Source: Pontederia crassipes (lineage: Eukaryota > Streptophyta > Magnoliopsida > Commelinales > Pontederiaceae). From it: 64,000 nucleotides of DNA. How positions within the stretch are numbered: position 1 is the first letter of the stretch; each line of letters begins with the position of its first letter. This document shows positions 46,601-57,824 of this stretch, piece by piece. The translations under genes were made by a program, and so were the position numbers. The notes beneath the pieces are model-generated. The model did not search any database. It had not been told where the DNA came from and saw nothing but the letters and a program-made list of their open reading frames with translations. The DNA is taken from positions 24,440,552 through 24,504,551 of the forward strand of contig CM060183.1 of NCBI GenBank assembly GCA_030549335.1. Reading direction: 5' to 3'.

Positions 46601-48320
46601 GGAGCAAGAATCACAAGTGAAAGATAATCAAATTATTCCAAGGAATTGAAAACATGCATCATCATATCGACTTGACTAAGTTATAAGTAACATAAATGAA
46701 GATATAAAGGTTAGAAATTCCTTGAAAAATTTGTGTGTTTTTTTTTTACTTTTCATACACAATTTGAACTTAGTAACATCGATGAAGCTTTGAATAATTC
46801 AAATTGGATAAATATCATGCATGAATAATTAAATAATTTTGAAAGGAATCAAGTTTGGAAACTTGTATAGAGGCCAAAAGATTGTCCAATAATTGGTACT
46901 AAATGGGCTTTAGAAATAAACTAGATAAAAATTGCATCATAATAAGCAATAAGGCAAAACTTGCAGTAAAAGATTATTCACAAATAGAAGGAGTTTATTT
47001 TAAAGAAACTTTTGCTCCCGTTGCTAGACTTGAAGTTATTAGAATGTTCTTAACTTTTGCTTGTTTTAAAGGATTCAAAATTTTTCAAATAGATGTAAAA
47101 TCGACTTTTCTAAATGGTTTTATAAATGAGGAAGTTTATGTTGAGCAATTTTAAGGTTTTGAAAATTCAGATTTTTCTAATCATATATTTAAATTTTCTA
47201 AAGCTCTTTATGGACTTAAACAAACTCCTAGAGCTTGGTATGAAAGACTAAATACTTTTTTTTATTGAAAATGGTTTTAAAAAGGGGAAAGTTGATACTA
47301 CATTATTTTTTAAGCATTTGGAAGATGATATTTTAATAGTTGATATTATGTTGATCACATTGTTTATGGTGCTACTAATGAATGCTTATGTAAAGAGTTT
47401 GAATCTCTTATGCAAAAAAAGTTAGAGATGAGTATTGTAGGTGAGCTCGCATTCTTCTTAGGATTACAAGTCAAGCAAAACAAAAATGAAATATTTTTTA
47501 ATCAAGAGAACTATACAAGGGAGTTGCTAAATAGATTTGGAATGGATGAATGCAAGTCAAGTTCAAATCCTATGAGCACTACAACTAAATTAGATAAATA
47601 TGAGAAAGGCAATTCTGTTGATCAAAAGAGGTATAGAGGTATGATTGGTAGTTTACTTTACTTGATGGCATCTAGACTGGATATAATGTTTAGTGTAAGC
47701 TTGTGTGCAAGATTTCAATTCGCACTTAAGGAATGACACTTAGTTGTCGTTAAAAGAATATTACGTTATTTGAAGCATACTTGTGATTTAGGCATTTGGT
47801 ATGATAGGAACTCATCTTTTGATTTATATGCCTACACCGATGCGCATTTTGCCGAATGTAAAATTGATAGGAAAAGCACTAGTGAGAAGTGTTGCTTTCA
47901 GCTCTCTTATCTCTTGGGCTAGTAAAAAGTAAAACTCCATCGCACTCTCTACTGTTGAAGTCGAATATATTGCAGCCGGTAGTTGTTGTGCACAAATATT
48001 ATGAGTAAAATAATAATTACTTGATTATGATATAAATATTATTATAAATATTATGAGTAAAATAATAATTACTCTCAAGTGTACCCATGAAGTGCGATAA
48101 CACAAGTGCAATAGAAATGACTAAAAATTCAATTCAACATTCTAGAACTAAGCATATTGATTTGCGCAATCATTTCATTAGATAATATGTGACACTTAAG
48201 GACATTGCTATCAAACATGTGTCCACCGAAATTCAACTTGCGGATATTTTCACTAAACCCCTAAGTGATGAGATATTTTATATATTTAGACGTGAACTTG
48301 GAATGTTAGGAACCTGATTG
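43640..48320 (+). pseudogene. gag-pol remnant of copia element 2
   Basis: Gag starts MASNSFTLSEGQSTNRPSLF at 43640 and soon meets two adjacent stops. Its centre (44037-44477, LNKVYFDDLIGSILTCKIEIKED) and coiled-coil tail (44596-44874) are open. The zinc knuckle near 45100 has lost Cys residues. Protease has N-S-G at 45301-45309 where the family has D-S-G. Integrase has Asn at 45865 and 46055 where two catalytic Asp are expected; the Glu box VVERKN survives (about 46156). RT (46903-47400) has KLAVKDYSQIEGVYFKETFAPVARLE and QIDVKSTFLNG, but the active box reads Y-V-D-H (47347-47358). The connection domain (47410-47736) and RNase H (about 47745-48300, 'AYTDAHFAECKIDRKSTS') follow with stops. Confidence 0.92.
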
Positions 48321-49420
48321 CTCTCAATTTAACTCATGAGTGACTTGGTTATGCAAGTATCATTTGTGAATTGAATTGAATATAGAATTGTGTTGCACAA
48401 CACATACATTCAGACCGATCGACCTTTATCACAACAGTCGACTGTTATAGGATCTGACCGGACGACCATTTAATTTACCAAACTTTACTACGTACACACT
48501 TCCAAAATGGTCGTCCGAACATATTTCGGATGATCGGTAGAAACAAAACAAATTGACTATGATGTCTAAGGAATAATGGTTGCCCGACATATTATCGGTC
48601 GATCATTTTCAACGCGATATAAAAGGATTGTCAAAAAAATTTTCCCAACTTTTCCCAAATCGCAAAATCGGTCGACCTTTCTTCGTCGTCGCCACTGGAA
48701 ACTCCATTCTTCCTGGTGATTTCTCTTGGCCGTCACCTCCAATGATCCTCCTCGACCTCTCCGGCGATCCTCCTCTAAAGGAATCGATCCCCGTCGGCGA
48801 GTTCTTTCGATAGTCAAATAGGATTTCAATCATTGGGACGACGACGAAGAAATCGACTCCAGTGAGTTTGATTTCGACAAGCCGGACTTCGGCGGCGCTC
48901 TTCTTCATCGTTCCAACGCCCTCCGTCAGGCGCACACCGAAGAGCCGCACCCCTCCGCCGCCGCCGCTTCCCCATCGCGCTTGGGGCACGTCCGTGAATT
49001 GTGTCCGTGAGCACCGCCTAAACATCTCGTTCGTCATCGCCACCGATGCCACTGCTCGGAGGGTGCCGCCACTGCCACTATGAACGACCACCAACTCCGA
49101 CGAATTCGATTTCGACAATCCTTCTCGACCCTTTTCCCGCAATTCTTTTCGTGAGTCACATGAATTAATTTCCTCCTCCATTTCTATTCAAATCCTAACA
49201 TTTTTCAACGCCATGATTTGCGAATTGCAGGTGATTTCAGCAGTGATTAGATCGTGACATCAATTGGTCTCCCTCAAATCTCTTCTTTCGATCACGATCC
49301 ACACATAGTCGTCATTCTGTGCTCTATCGTGTTGATTCTATGCTATGTCATGTGAATGAATGATTGTAAAGTTCGAGGAAGGAACCAGGTTCTTCTTCTC
49401 GCCCACGATTAGACTCTCCA
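48321..49420 (+). other. Spacer between pol and the extra ORF of element 2
   Basis: It contains scattered palindromic motifs like those of the LTR (48410-48680, for example 'ccgatcgacc' and 'tcggtcgacc') and then a GC-richer stretch (48660-49140) open in several frames, Pro/Arg/Ser-rich, without recognisable similarity. It may be leader of the extra ORF or captured sequence. Confidence 0.45.
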
Positions 49421-49421
49421 T

Positions 49422-50597
49422 CGATGCCTCCTAGAGAATTCGATTCTTCTTTATTTGCCAAATTGCATCTAATTTTGAACATTTATATTCCTCTAGAGAA
49501 GTAGCACGTGGCATGAGAGTAGATTGGACCTCTCTTAACATGAATTTTGTCCATGACTTGTTTGATGGTATAAGTTGGCATCCCCTTCTTGATGTTCGAG
49601 AACCTGTCTATCCTAAGTTGGATCGACTTTTCTATGCAAATATGTCATTTCTTGAGTTTAAGTCTTATGTGACATCTCACATCTTCGGGTGTACTATTAA
49701 GATCACTGAATCTTTGATTTATGAAACCTTTGATGTTTTCAAAGGAGGCATCTCAAATATTGCGACTCATAGGCGGCCTTTCGATATTTCTATCACTGAG
49801 GTCCTTGAAGTTGTTTTTCGTGGAGAAGTAGATAACTTTCTCATGAAATGACTTCTCAAAAAGTTGACTCCTCCCCTTCTTGTTGCACATCATATAGTCA
49901 GTCACACCATCTTCACTCGATCCGGTCATTACATTGACATGACTTTCTATGATTTACGCCTTCTCTATTGTCTTCTTCGAAATGATCTTCCTCCGATTAA
50001 CTTTGGAGCCTATATAATTTATCACTTCATCTCCACCAAAGAGAAGATAGACTCCAAACGCTCTCACAATATGATTCTTCACTTTGGTTCTTTCCTTACT
50101 CGGATCTTTCGTCAGAAAGACATTACTATTTCTGAGACTGAACCATCATTTTCTGAGAGACCTACTAATATCATTGAGAAAGTCACATTGAAAAGGAAGG
50201 GCCTTGTCCTCGTTGGTAACGAATGGTATTTGCAAAGAATGGACAAGAGACACAAGACTCAGACTCTGATGATAATGTAGGTATAGAGACTTCTACGAGA
50301 GCTCCTATGGAGGATACCGAACCTTCATGGGAGCAATATATACATCCTCCATCTGAGCCGACGAGTTCCTGACGTGCATTCATAGTTCCTTCACGTGATG
50401 ACTAGGATGAGATGATCACACGCATGGATGGGATTGATAGGCGTTTGGATGATATGACTGCACACATTGAGCATTTGGAGCTTGATCATCGTCGCACTCA
50501 GAACTGTTTCTTTGCATATTTTCGATCTCAAGGCTTCTACACTTCGCTTTATGAGCAGGTTGCGCCTCCTCCGCCTGACGATGCTTCGAATGCTTAG
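49422..50597 (+). pseudogene. Extra ORF of the Sirevirus-like element
   Basis: A first segment (49422-49485, MPPREFDSSLFAKLHLILN) ends in a stop. The main frame runs from 49513 to 50280 with one internal TGA at 49849: MRVDWTSLNMNFVHDLFDGI, then LFYANMSFLEFKSYVTSHIFGC and TFDVFKGG. It resembles the 'putative plant transposon protein' domain found in many plant LTR elements; this match is from memory. After a frameshift near 50240 an acidic/Ser/Pro segment leads to a coiled coil (50412-50500, MDGIDRRLDDMTAHIEHLELDHRR). No signal peptide or transmembrane helix is evident, so an envelope role is not supported. Function unknown. Confidence 0.6.
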
Positions 50598-51068
50598 TTT
50601 TCCTTATATTTTTTCTTTTGTTCCCCATTTTGATGATGTCAAAAGGGGAAGAAGATATGTGTCGGAGACGATGTTATGTGGATTAGACTTTGTGGAGATT
50701 ATGTATGACTCTATGTATGCGTAACGTTATGTGATGGAGGCTATATTTATGTATGGATATGTTGGTCACCATGTTTATGTATGGATATGTTGTTCTCCAT
50801 GTTTACGTATGGATATGTTGGTTATGTGTTGGCTATGTTGCTTACTTTTATTTGTCTTTAACCATGTTCTTAACATGGATGGATGAATATGTTTCCTTTT
50901 CTTTTGATATCATTATGTCTTATAAAGAGAAAATATGCTTTGATTGTGGGGGAGTAAATAATATTTTTGATATCACAAGATAAGCATAAATTAAGGGGGA
51001 GAAACTTACATTTTGTTATTCATTTACCTCCTCGTCACCTTGTTTGACATTATAAAAAATGGGGAGAT
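50598..51068 (+). other. 3' non-coding part of element 2
   Basis: Contains three direct copies of a short unit 'tatgtatggatatgttggt' (about 50748-50822), two purine tracts (gtgggggag near 50945, aagggggagaaa near 50993) and the tract directly before the 3' LTR at about 51054-51068. Confidence 0.6.
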
Positions 51069-52493
51069 TGTTGGTCCAAAGATCATATTCTAAATATTTT
51101 GATGATAACAAACAAGGAAGATCATGTACTAATTGTGCTTGAAGTATTAGTGTGAACATGTTAAATACTTTTACGAAGAAAAAAAGTCGAAATATTTTCA
51201 GCATTACAAACGGTCAACCGTAAGAGTAACGGACGACCATTTTGACTTATAATGGATGACCAAACAGGAACTAGAACAACCACTAATTCTGACATTCTAA
51301 AATCGGACGACCGATTTATTTTCAATCGACTGTTATATGTATTACATGAAAGATCAAAGTACCGAAATGGTAGATTAAATGACCGCAGATTATAGAGACC
51401 ATGGACATTTCTAAAACGGACGATCGAAATAATAACGGTCGACCATTCTGGGGAACAAAGAATAAAAATATGAAAATCGGACGACCGAAGCCGCTGCATG
51501 GATGATCGCAGATTACAAAGAGCGCGGACACTTCTGAATCGGACAACCGAAATAATGACGGTCGACCATTCTAGGCAACAAAGAATAAAAATATGGAAAT
51601 TGGACGACCGAAACCGCTACATGAACGACCGCAGATTACAGAGAGCACGAGAATTCTAAATCGGTTTGATACTCTTTCGGGCGACCGTTATGAAAGCAAA
51701 AATTAATTAAATGGCTATGATTTTTCTACGAACTACGATCAACGGATAACTGCACAGAAAAAACAAATGCAACAGATATAATTTTTTATTAAATGGACGC
51801 CCGATATTATAATAGGCGACCGTTGGATATGCGACAAAAGCCATAACGGATAGTTACAGTACAAAACAGACGATCGATATTGAAATGGGCGACCGTTTTA
51901 GAGGTGATAGCACAACATTTTTCAATTTGATTTACAACGATCATATTTTCAATAGAAGCCTATAAAAGGGACTCAAAAGATTGAAGAAAGGTCATCCAAT
52001 CAAGGCAAATCACTCTAGAACTTCTTTCAAGTGCAAAAACATTCTTCTTGAGCTAAATTTTACAAATCATTCCTTCCCTCTTCTAGTTTCTAAGTGTGAG
52101 CATTCTTTGTAAGAAGAGTGAATTGAAGGAAATTCTTGTATTATTATTTAGATAGTTTGAGAGCTCCTTGTAAGAAGATGTGTGTCTTACCTCTTAAGCG
52201 AAGAAGAAGGCATTGTAGTGTAGAAATGGTTATTCTCTCCCTACAAGAAAAGAGAAGGCTAGTGAATCTCCGACGGTCTCGAGGTCGAGAAGTCGGAGCG
52301 GGGACGTAGGCTAAGGAGTTGGGCCGAACCTCGTCAACATATTGCATCTTTCTCTTCTCTTGCTTTTATCCTGCTCTTCTTACTTATCTTTTACTTGCTT
52401 GTGATCACATTTTTTAAAAAATCGACTTTTATAACTTTTCGGTTAGATTTTTATACATCAATTCACCCCACTCTTGATCCTTTCAATCCTACA
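51069..52493 (+). repeat. 3' LTR of copia element 2
   Basis: 1425 bp, colinear with 42148-43585. The TATA box is at 51961-51967. Palindromic motifs and the 123-bp array are present (units at 51418 and 51541). Substitutions are frequent, so the insertion is not recent. Confidence 0.93.
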
Positions 52494-52520
52494 ACTTCAG
52501 CCTTTCTTCCCAAAATAATG

Positions 52521-52692
52521 GTATGGGCATAAACATGAAGATGTTAAATGTTATGCATCATTAATGGACGCATGCCCTTCACCATATGATGTTTTGCGTT
52601 TGACGAAGTTAAAGATAACTTCATAACCCACTTTAGAATACAAATGCCTTATTATGATATGAAATGTTATCTTTTGTCATGAATTATTATTT
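52521..52692. repeat. Dispersed repeat, copy B, middle part
   Basis: It resumes directly after the TAATG duplication of element 1 and aligns with copy A at about 33099-33270 ('gcatgccctt', 'tatgatgttttg', 'caaatgcct.a.tatg', 'gtcat.aattatt'). It is broken again by MITE copy 2. Confidence 0.65.
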
Positions 52693-53180
52693 TGGTTATT
52701 TTCTTAAATTTTTCTTAAATTATAATAATTTTTCGCGTCTAATTCTAAACTATGAACTTACTATATTTTCTACTTCAGTCATTTCATCTAATTTTCTTAA
52801 CTTTTCCATTATTTTTATTTTTTTTATATTTATGAGAAGACTAAGATGCCCTACCACGAAGAATTCTCTCTTTTGATGTTTAAAATAAAATAAAATATTT
52901 TGACAAGTCAACAATGTCAAAGATCCTTTTTTAAATATTTATATTATTTTATTATATAATAATTATTTTATTCCTTTTAAATATTAAAATAGAGGGCAAA
53001 TCATGGAAGGACATTTTAGTATTTTCATAAATATAAAATAATAGAAAATTTAATAGAATCAGACGAAAAGAGTGAGGTGAACATCACAATAAAATTTAGG
53101 AACGTTGTACGGTAAGTTCATAATTCAAAGTTAGATACAAAAAATCACTATAGTTTAGGGAAGGTTTAAGAAAATAATCC
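52693..53180. mobile_element. Fold-back MITE copy 2
   Basis: A 488-bp hairpin element flanked by a perfect 9-bp duplication TTATTATTT (52684-52692 and 53181-53189). Its ends are TGGTTATTTTCTTAAA and GGATTATTTTCTTAAA on opposite strands. The left arm reads '...aactatgaactta...' and the right arm '...taagttcataattc...'; the arms pair over most of their length. No coding. The 9-bp duplication points to Mutator-type mobilisation. Confidence 0.88.
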
Positions 53181-55791
53181 TTATTATTTACATACATATA
53201 GCATGCATACGATATTCAATTATACTTACATATAATTCATCATGTAGAATCATAATTTGCGTAAACTTCGACATAGGGGTATTCACTGGGTCCGAACTCC
53301 ATGACCCAACCCCAACTCCTAGGGGGTCGGGTACGAGTTGGAATTTAAAATTGATCGAATCCGACCCGATGACTAGATTATTTAATTATCTTTTTATATT
53401 TTTTATTCAATTTTAATCATATATCTGATTTAAAATTATAAAAGTTAAAATAAAAATATTTTAAGTAAGAAAATAATATATAAATACTTAGAACAAGTAT
53501 TTTAATACTTTAAAAGAATATTAAATAATGTTTTCATATTAAATAATGCAAAAAAGTAAGCAAAAAATTAAAAAAAAATTAACTTGACCACCAAACAATG
53601 CAATGGGTGCTAACTCATCTCGGTTGATGTAATAACCAACTTTTCTCATCTCTTTTATGATATGATATTCGGGTGTACTAGCAATCGCGTTAAAGCAAAA
53701 ATCAAAGAGAGTTGAACATCAAAAAAGAATACCACGTACAATTACCTTGTGTCATAGAGAATTAGAGATCGTACCATCAAATCGCTAAACTACACTTCTG
53801 CAAATAAAAAGCAACTCAATCTATTAGAGTATAATAGAATTTGTCTTGAGAAGAAAATATAGTATAAATTATAGGAGTAAAGAAAAATGAACTTTGAAAA
53901 TGAAAAATTCCTTTATTGTTAGTGCTATGGATAAATCACTCAACAGAGGAGGAAAGTTGAAAGTGAGGATGATTAAATAAGAATGAAGTATCAATTCTTA
54001 TTCCCTAAAATAGATATCTAAATTTTTGGGATGATTTTTTTTTAAAGAAAGGAAAATTGTCACAGACGTGCTCCACAAACATCATTTTTATGTAATCATG
54101 CATCTAATTAGGATATTAAGTTAGTATAGATGTTTATATAGACATGGTTGCATGTAGAAATTAACTTTTGGATTAAAGCAATAATTAAATATCGATATGC
54201 ATTATAAAGAAATTATATAAGATTATTAGGAATAAATTTTAATATTTGTAAATATTATAATAAGCATATTTAACTATGATTAATTAGAGATTAAATGTTG
54301 ATTTGTAACAAAGAAAAATGACTGGACCTTTATTTTATCTAATATGGTTTCAAGCAGCCTCACCAGTTGCTTAGGAATATATTTTTCAAACCGTCATATG
54401 ACGTGCTACAATTCTGAAATAAATAAAGCAATCACTTATTCTTATCATCTGCAAGACGAAAAATTTCCAAGATCAAATCCATAGCCTAACAGCCTGAAGA
54501 AATTCGACATGTTTGCTAGGTTAAGGTGAACCTATGGATTTGAAACTGAACTTCAACTTCGATATCTTCTTGGTTCGTTCTTCATAAATTCTAACATTTT
54601 ACATGCTTCATCCTTATGAGTTTATATTTCCATGAGCACAAGAATCATCCGAAAATAACTTTTATATATAAAGTTATGAACCATAGACTCTGCCTTGTAG
54701 ATCGGAGTATGATTCAGGTAAACTAAATTAAGGTTTGAAATTTGGATATGCTTGACTGGACTTACAAATGATTCTTTTATAAGTGGAATCATCCAATTTG
54801 TATATGTAGATGTGGAGAAATGAAATTTTCATTACATAGTGATTCTTCTAATTTCAGGACATTGATAGAACATGGACCTAGTTGATTATTTTTTTAGAAG
54901 GGCACACAAGAGTTAAATTCTACAATTTTTTTCCTAAACATAACTGAAGTCTAGCTTCTAAGAAAATTAGGATCTCATCAAATAGATATATATTGTTAAA
55001 GATATAAATTAATCATTCAGTGATGCATAGTCTGTCAGAATATAAACATTGGGTCATATTGCCTTGAATTTTATTACTTACCCACTTTGAATTAGTTAAT
55101 AATATTTGGGAGTTGAAAACCTTAGTAAATCTAGTTTTTAATTTATCCATAATCATAAGATTTGCACTTAGGGTTAAGAAGTTATGAATTATTATTTATT
55201 GGCAGACACATAGTCTAAAATTCTGAGACAACACCTAATTAAGTTATGGAAGATTGAGAAGTTCCAAGTGTGAAATAGTTTATGAATATAAATATTTGAA
55301 GTTAGATATTAGTACCAAAAGAGATTAGATGAATTTTAAGGTGCATAAATATTCATGCATCATGAGCATGCATTGTATAATATTTTAATGTGATTGAAAA
55401 GTGAAATAACATTATTACTTGTAGAAAACTATTAAGTTACAAGTGAAATGAGGAAAATTTAATAGACCAAAGGATAAAGTATAAGGTGAGTGGGTAAATT
55501 TACAACATAGAAAAATGATATATGCTAATTCTTTTATTTATGATATTATGTCAAGCAAAGATTATTATTATTGTTATCAAAACATATTTTGAACTATGAA
55601 AATATTTATGATATGTTTCAAGGATTTCATATGATATGGAATAACCTCTTATACGAAAATGTTTTTCAATATTTGTGAAGTTAAAATAAGTTTTACTTGT
55701 TAATGATATGTGATTATGGCATGTGTATTTTGATCTTGTTAAACTCCATGTATTCATTGATCATGCTGTTTGAAAATAGTAATTGGGATCG

Positions 55792-55831
55792 CATTCGATA
55801 TACATGAAGCCTTTGGAGCGTATATCGAATG
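55792..55831. repeat. 11-bp perfect hairpin
   Basis: CATTCGATATA at 55792-55802 pairs with TATATCGAATG at 55821-55831 across an 18-nt loop. Confidence 0.85.
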
Positions 55832-55874
55832 TCTTTGCCTTTTGTAGACTGCTCTGCGTGCATGTATTAGCGTA

Positions 55875-56060
55875 TTGACCCATGATTTGTTCTGCGTATC
55901 CGAAACTCTTGATTGTGAAGCTCTGCTTAATGTATGACACACAATCATGTAGGAATACACATTGACTCATGATTTGCTCTGCATATTCGAGACTCTTGAT
56001 TATGAAGCACTTCTTAATTGTATGACAGGATCATAGAGGGATGTGTATTGATCCATGATG
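55875..56060. repeat. Tandem repeat, period about 87 bp
   Basis: Units start at 55875, 55962 and 56048 (ttgacccatgattt, ttgactcatgattt, ttgatccatgatg). The first two are full units sharing 'ctctgc.tat.cga.actc' and 'tcttgatt.tgaagc'; the third is partial. Confidence 0.8.
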
Positions 56061-57154
56061 AGTGCACATATGTGGAGTTTAATCGTGAATATGATGATAT
56101 ATTTGATTACTTTTATTTATGTAAAAGTTCATAGGATTTGGTAATTTATGTTATATGAGTTATGCTTTAAATATTTTCTCACATGAAAAATCCTGATTAT
56201 TTAAATGTTATATGCACTCGTATTGTTCCTTATGTTGTACTCTTATTTTACTCACTGAGCAAACGATTGTTACTCACAATACTCATTTTAAAATTTTCAG
56301 ATACTTATAAGTTCTTGAGTTGAATCGACTCAGAGCTTATTTTACTGCATATAGAAGAGGTCGAGCTGCTGGAGCAATTTTATTTTTCCTTCACCTTTAT
56401 TTTTGAAACATTCATGTAATAGATAATTATAGATATTTGTAATTAAGTCTGTGAGAAACTTTTTATAATATTGTATAAAATTTGATCCCGTTGGGGGTTA
56501 AATATGAAATGGGTTGTGAAATAATAATGATAATATGTGAATGTTATGTTGTTATAATTGTTTATTAAACTTTGATAAATATATATATATTGCCTATTTA
56601 ACGAGAAATATTATATACAAGAACATAAAAGTATAACTTGACGTGGTTTGTGCATAGAATTTTCTTGTATCACTTCAATAGTAGTTCATTTTACAAGATA
56701 GCTATTTTCAGTCTAAAAACATAAAAAATACTTTATTATTTTCTTAAACTAAATTTTGTTGTGTATTGAATAAAAAAAGTTTCTTAATACAAGTAATTTC
56801 CGGTTTTTTTAAGAAAAAAGGCATCCCCCACTTCATTTCTCTCATAAAATAATAATTTATAGTATTTATTACTCAATTGACATTAGGACACCAAACTACC
56901 TCGATATTTTAAATATTTTAATTTAATATTTTATTTTAATTATTAGAAAAAAATCACCATTAATATTGTGTTAATAGAGATTCACACATAATAACATTTA
57001 AATTTTTTGTCCTTCCTTAGATAATTACTTTTTGAAGGGTTTATTTGGTTTCTTTAATCTAAAAAAGAAATGTTTGTTAAGGTTAAAAATGTATTTTGAT
57101 TGTACATTCACATTATTTCCTTCGTCAAAGAAATACTTATTATTATATATTTTT

Positions 57155-57604
57155 TGAGTTATTTTCATAAATTTTTTTTAAATTATTACGATTTTTTGTA
57201 TTTAGTCCCAAATTACGAATTTATTTTTTGTATATTTAAACTATCACTATTTTTTTATTTTAGTCTTTTTGTATGTTTTTTTTGTTACTTTTGAATTTTT
57301 TCCAAAAGATTAAATTATCCATCCCTCTATAACACATCAAATAATAAATATAAAAAATAAAAAATAAAAAATTCGAGAAGAGGTTAATTTAGTTTTTTTC
57401 ATAAATGATAATTTTTTTATTTACCACTTTAATTCATCAAATGATTTTTTTATTTTTTATATTTGTTATTTTATATTTTTTGGAGGGATGAATAATTTAA
57501 TCTTTTTATAAATGGAAAAAATAAAAATAACATATAAAGAAAATGGACGAGAAGATTAAAAAAATGAGTTAAGTTAAATATGAAAAAATTTAAGAGAGGT
57601 TTAC
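57155..57604. mobile_element. Fold-back MITE copy 3, upstream of SWI3D
   Basis: The left end TGAGTTATTTTCATAA matches copy 1, and inner blocks ('aattacgaatttattttttgta', 'cacatcaaataataaatataaa') follow the family. The right arm is recognisable up to 'tttaagagaggttta' and then stops without the expected terminal bases, so the right end is eroded. It lies about 220 bp before the SWI3D start codon, within or next to its promoter. Confidence 0.75.
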
Positions 57605-57824
57605 GACTTTATGCCGTATTTTTTCCATGTAGTATCGCAACAATTCGATTTTGCAATTTAATTTTACCAAAAGAAAAAGAATTAAAAAATGGCGAGGAGG
57701 CTACTCGCGGAGCTCTCCTGCCTTCTTCAACACTAAACGCCCCAAAACCATCGCGACGCAGAGCGCAAACCAAATCGAAAGCAAGAGTAAGGCGGGGGCG
57801 AAGAAGCAAGAGGCCGCACGCGGG

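Larger units (their letters stand above)
42148..52493 (+). mobile_element. Ty1/copia element 2, Sirevirus-like, 10.3 kb
   Basis: The LTRs are at 42148-43585 (1438 bp) and 51069-52493 (1425 bp), both TGTTG...CCTACA. Flanking pentamers AGTTC and ACTTC match at 4 of 5. The primer site ATTGGTATCAAAGCC begins at 43586, directly after the 5' LTR, and the purine tract aaaaaatggggagat lies against the 3' LTR. The interior has gag, protease, integrase, RT and RNase H in copia order, and then 2.7 kb with an extra ORF. A total length near 10 kb, a long coiled-coil gag tail and an ORF after pol are traits of the Sirevirus/SIRE lineage; assignment is by these traits, not by a tree. Confidence 0.92.
38016..52515 (+). 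mobile_element. Ty1/copia element 1, interrupted by element 2 in its 3' LTR
   Basis: A perfect 5-bp duplication TAATG flanks it (38011-38015 and 52516-52520). The 5' LTR is 38016-38665. The 3' LTR is in two pieces, about 41575-42147 and 52499-52515, separated by element 2 and its duplication. A degenerate primer site TGGTACCAAAGCC (38667-38679) follows the 5' LTR. The interior holds gag, protease, integrase and the start of reverse transcriptase. The rest of RT, RNase H, the polypurine tract and about the first 60 bp of the 3' LTR are deleted, so RT codons run straight into LTR sequence at about 41570. Without element 2 it is about 4.1 kb. Confidence 0.93.
53190..57140. other. Intergenic DNA, possibly old LTR-derived
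   Basis: No host gene is supported. The right half contains a phrase 'ttactcactgagcaaacg' followed by 'ttttcagatac', reminiscent of sequence in long gypsy LTRs, and 'tgtaataacc' at 53628 could be an LTR edge, but no matching right edge was found. A hairpin and a tandem repeat at 55.8-56.1 kb are listed separately. Confidence 0.4.

Noticed and set aside
48580..49181. Overlapping frames of 60-190 codons on both strands
   Set aside because: GC-richer spacer within copia element 2; no frame has recognisable similarity or a consistent start.
49513..50280. Retroviral-type envelope gene in copia element 2
   Set aside because: No signal peptide, membrane anchor or cleavage site is visible; the sequence resembles a plant transposon-associated domain instead.
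53628..56560. Another long gypsy LTR starting at TGTAATAACC
   Set aside because: No matching right terminus, primer site, purine tract or duplication could be found.
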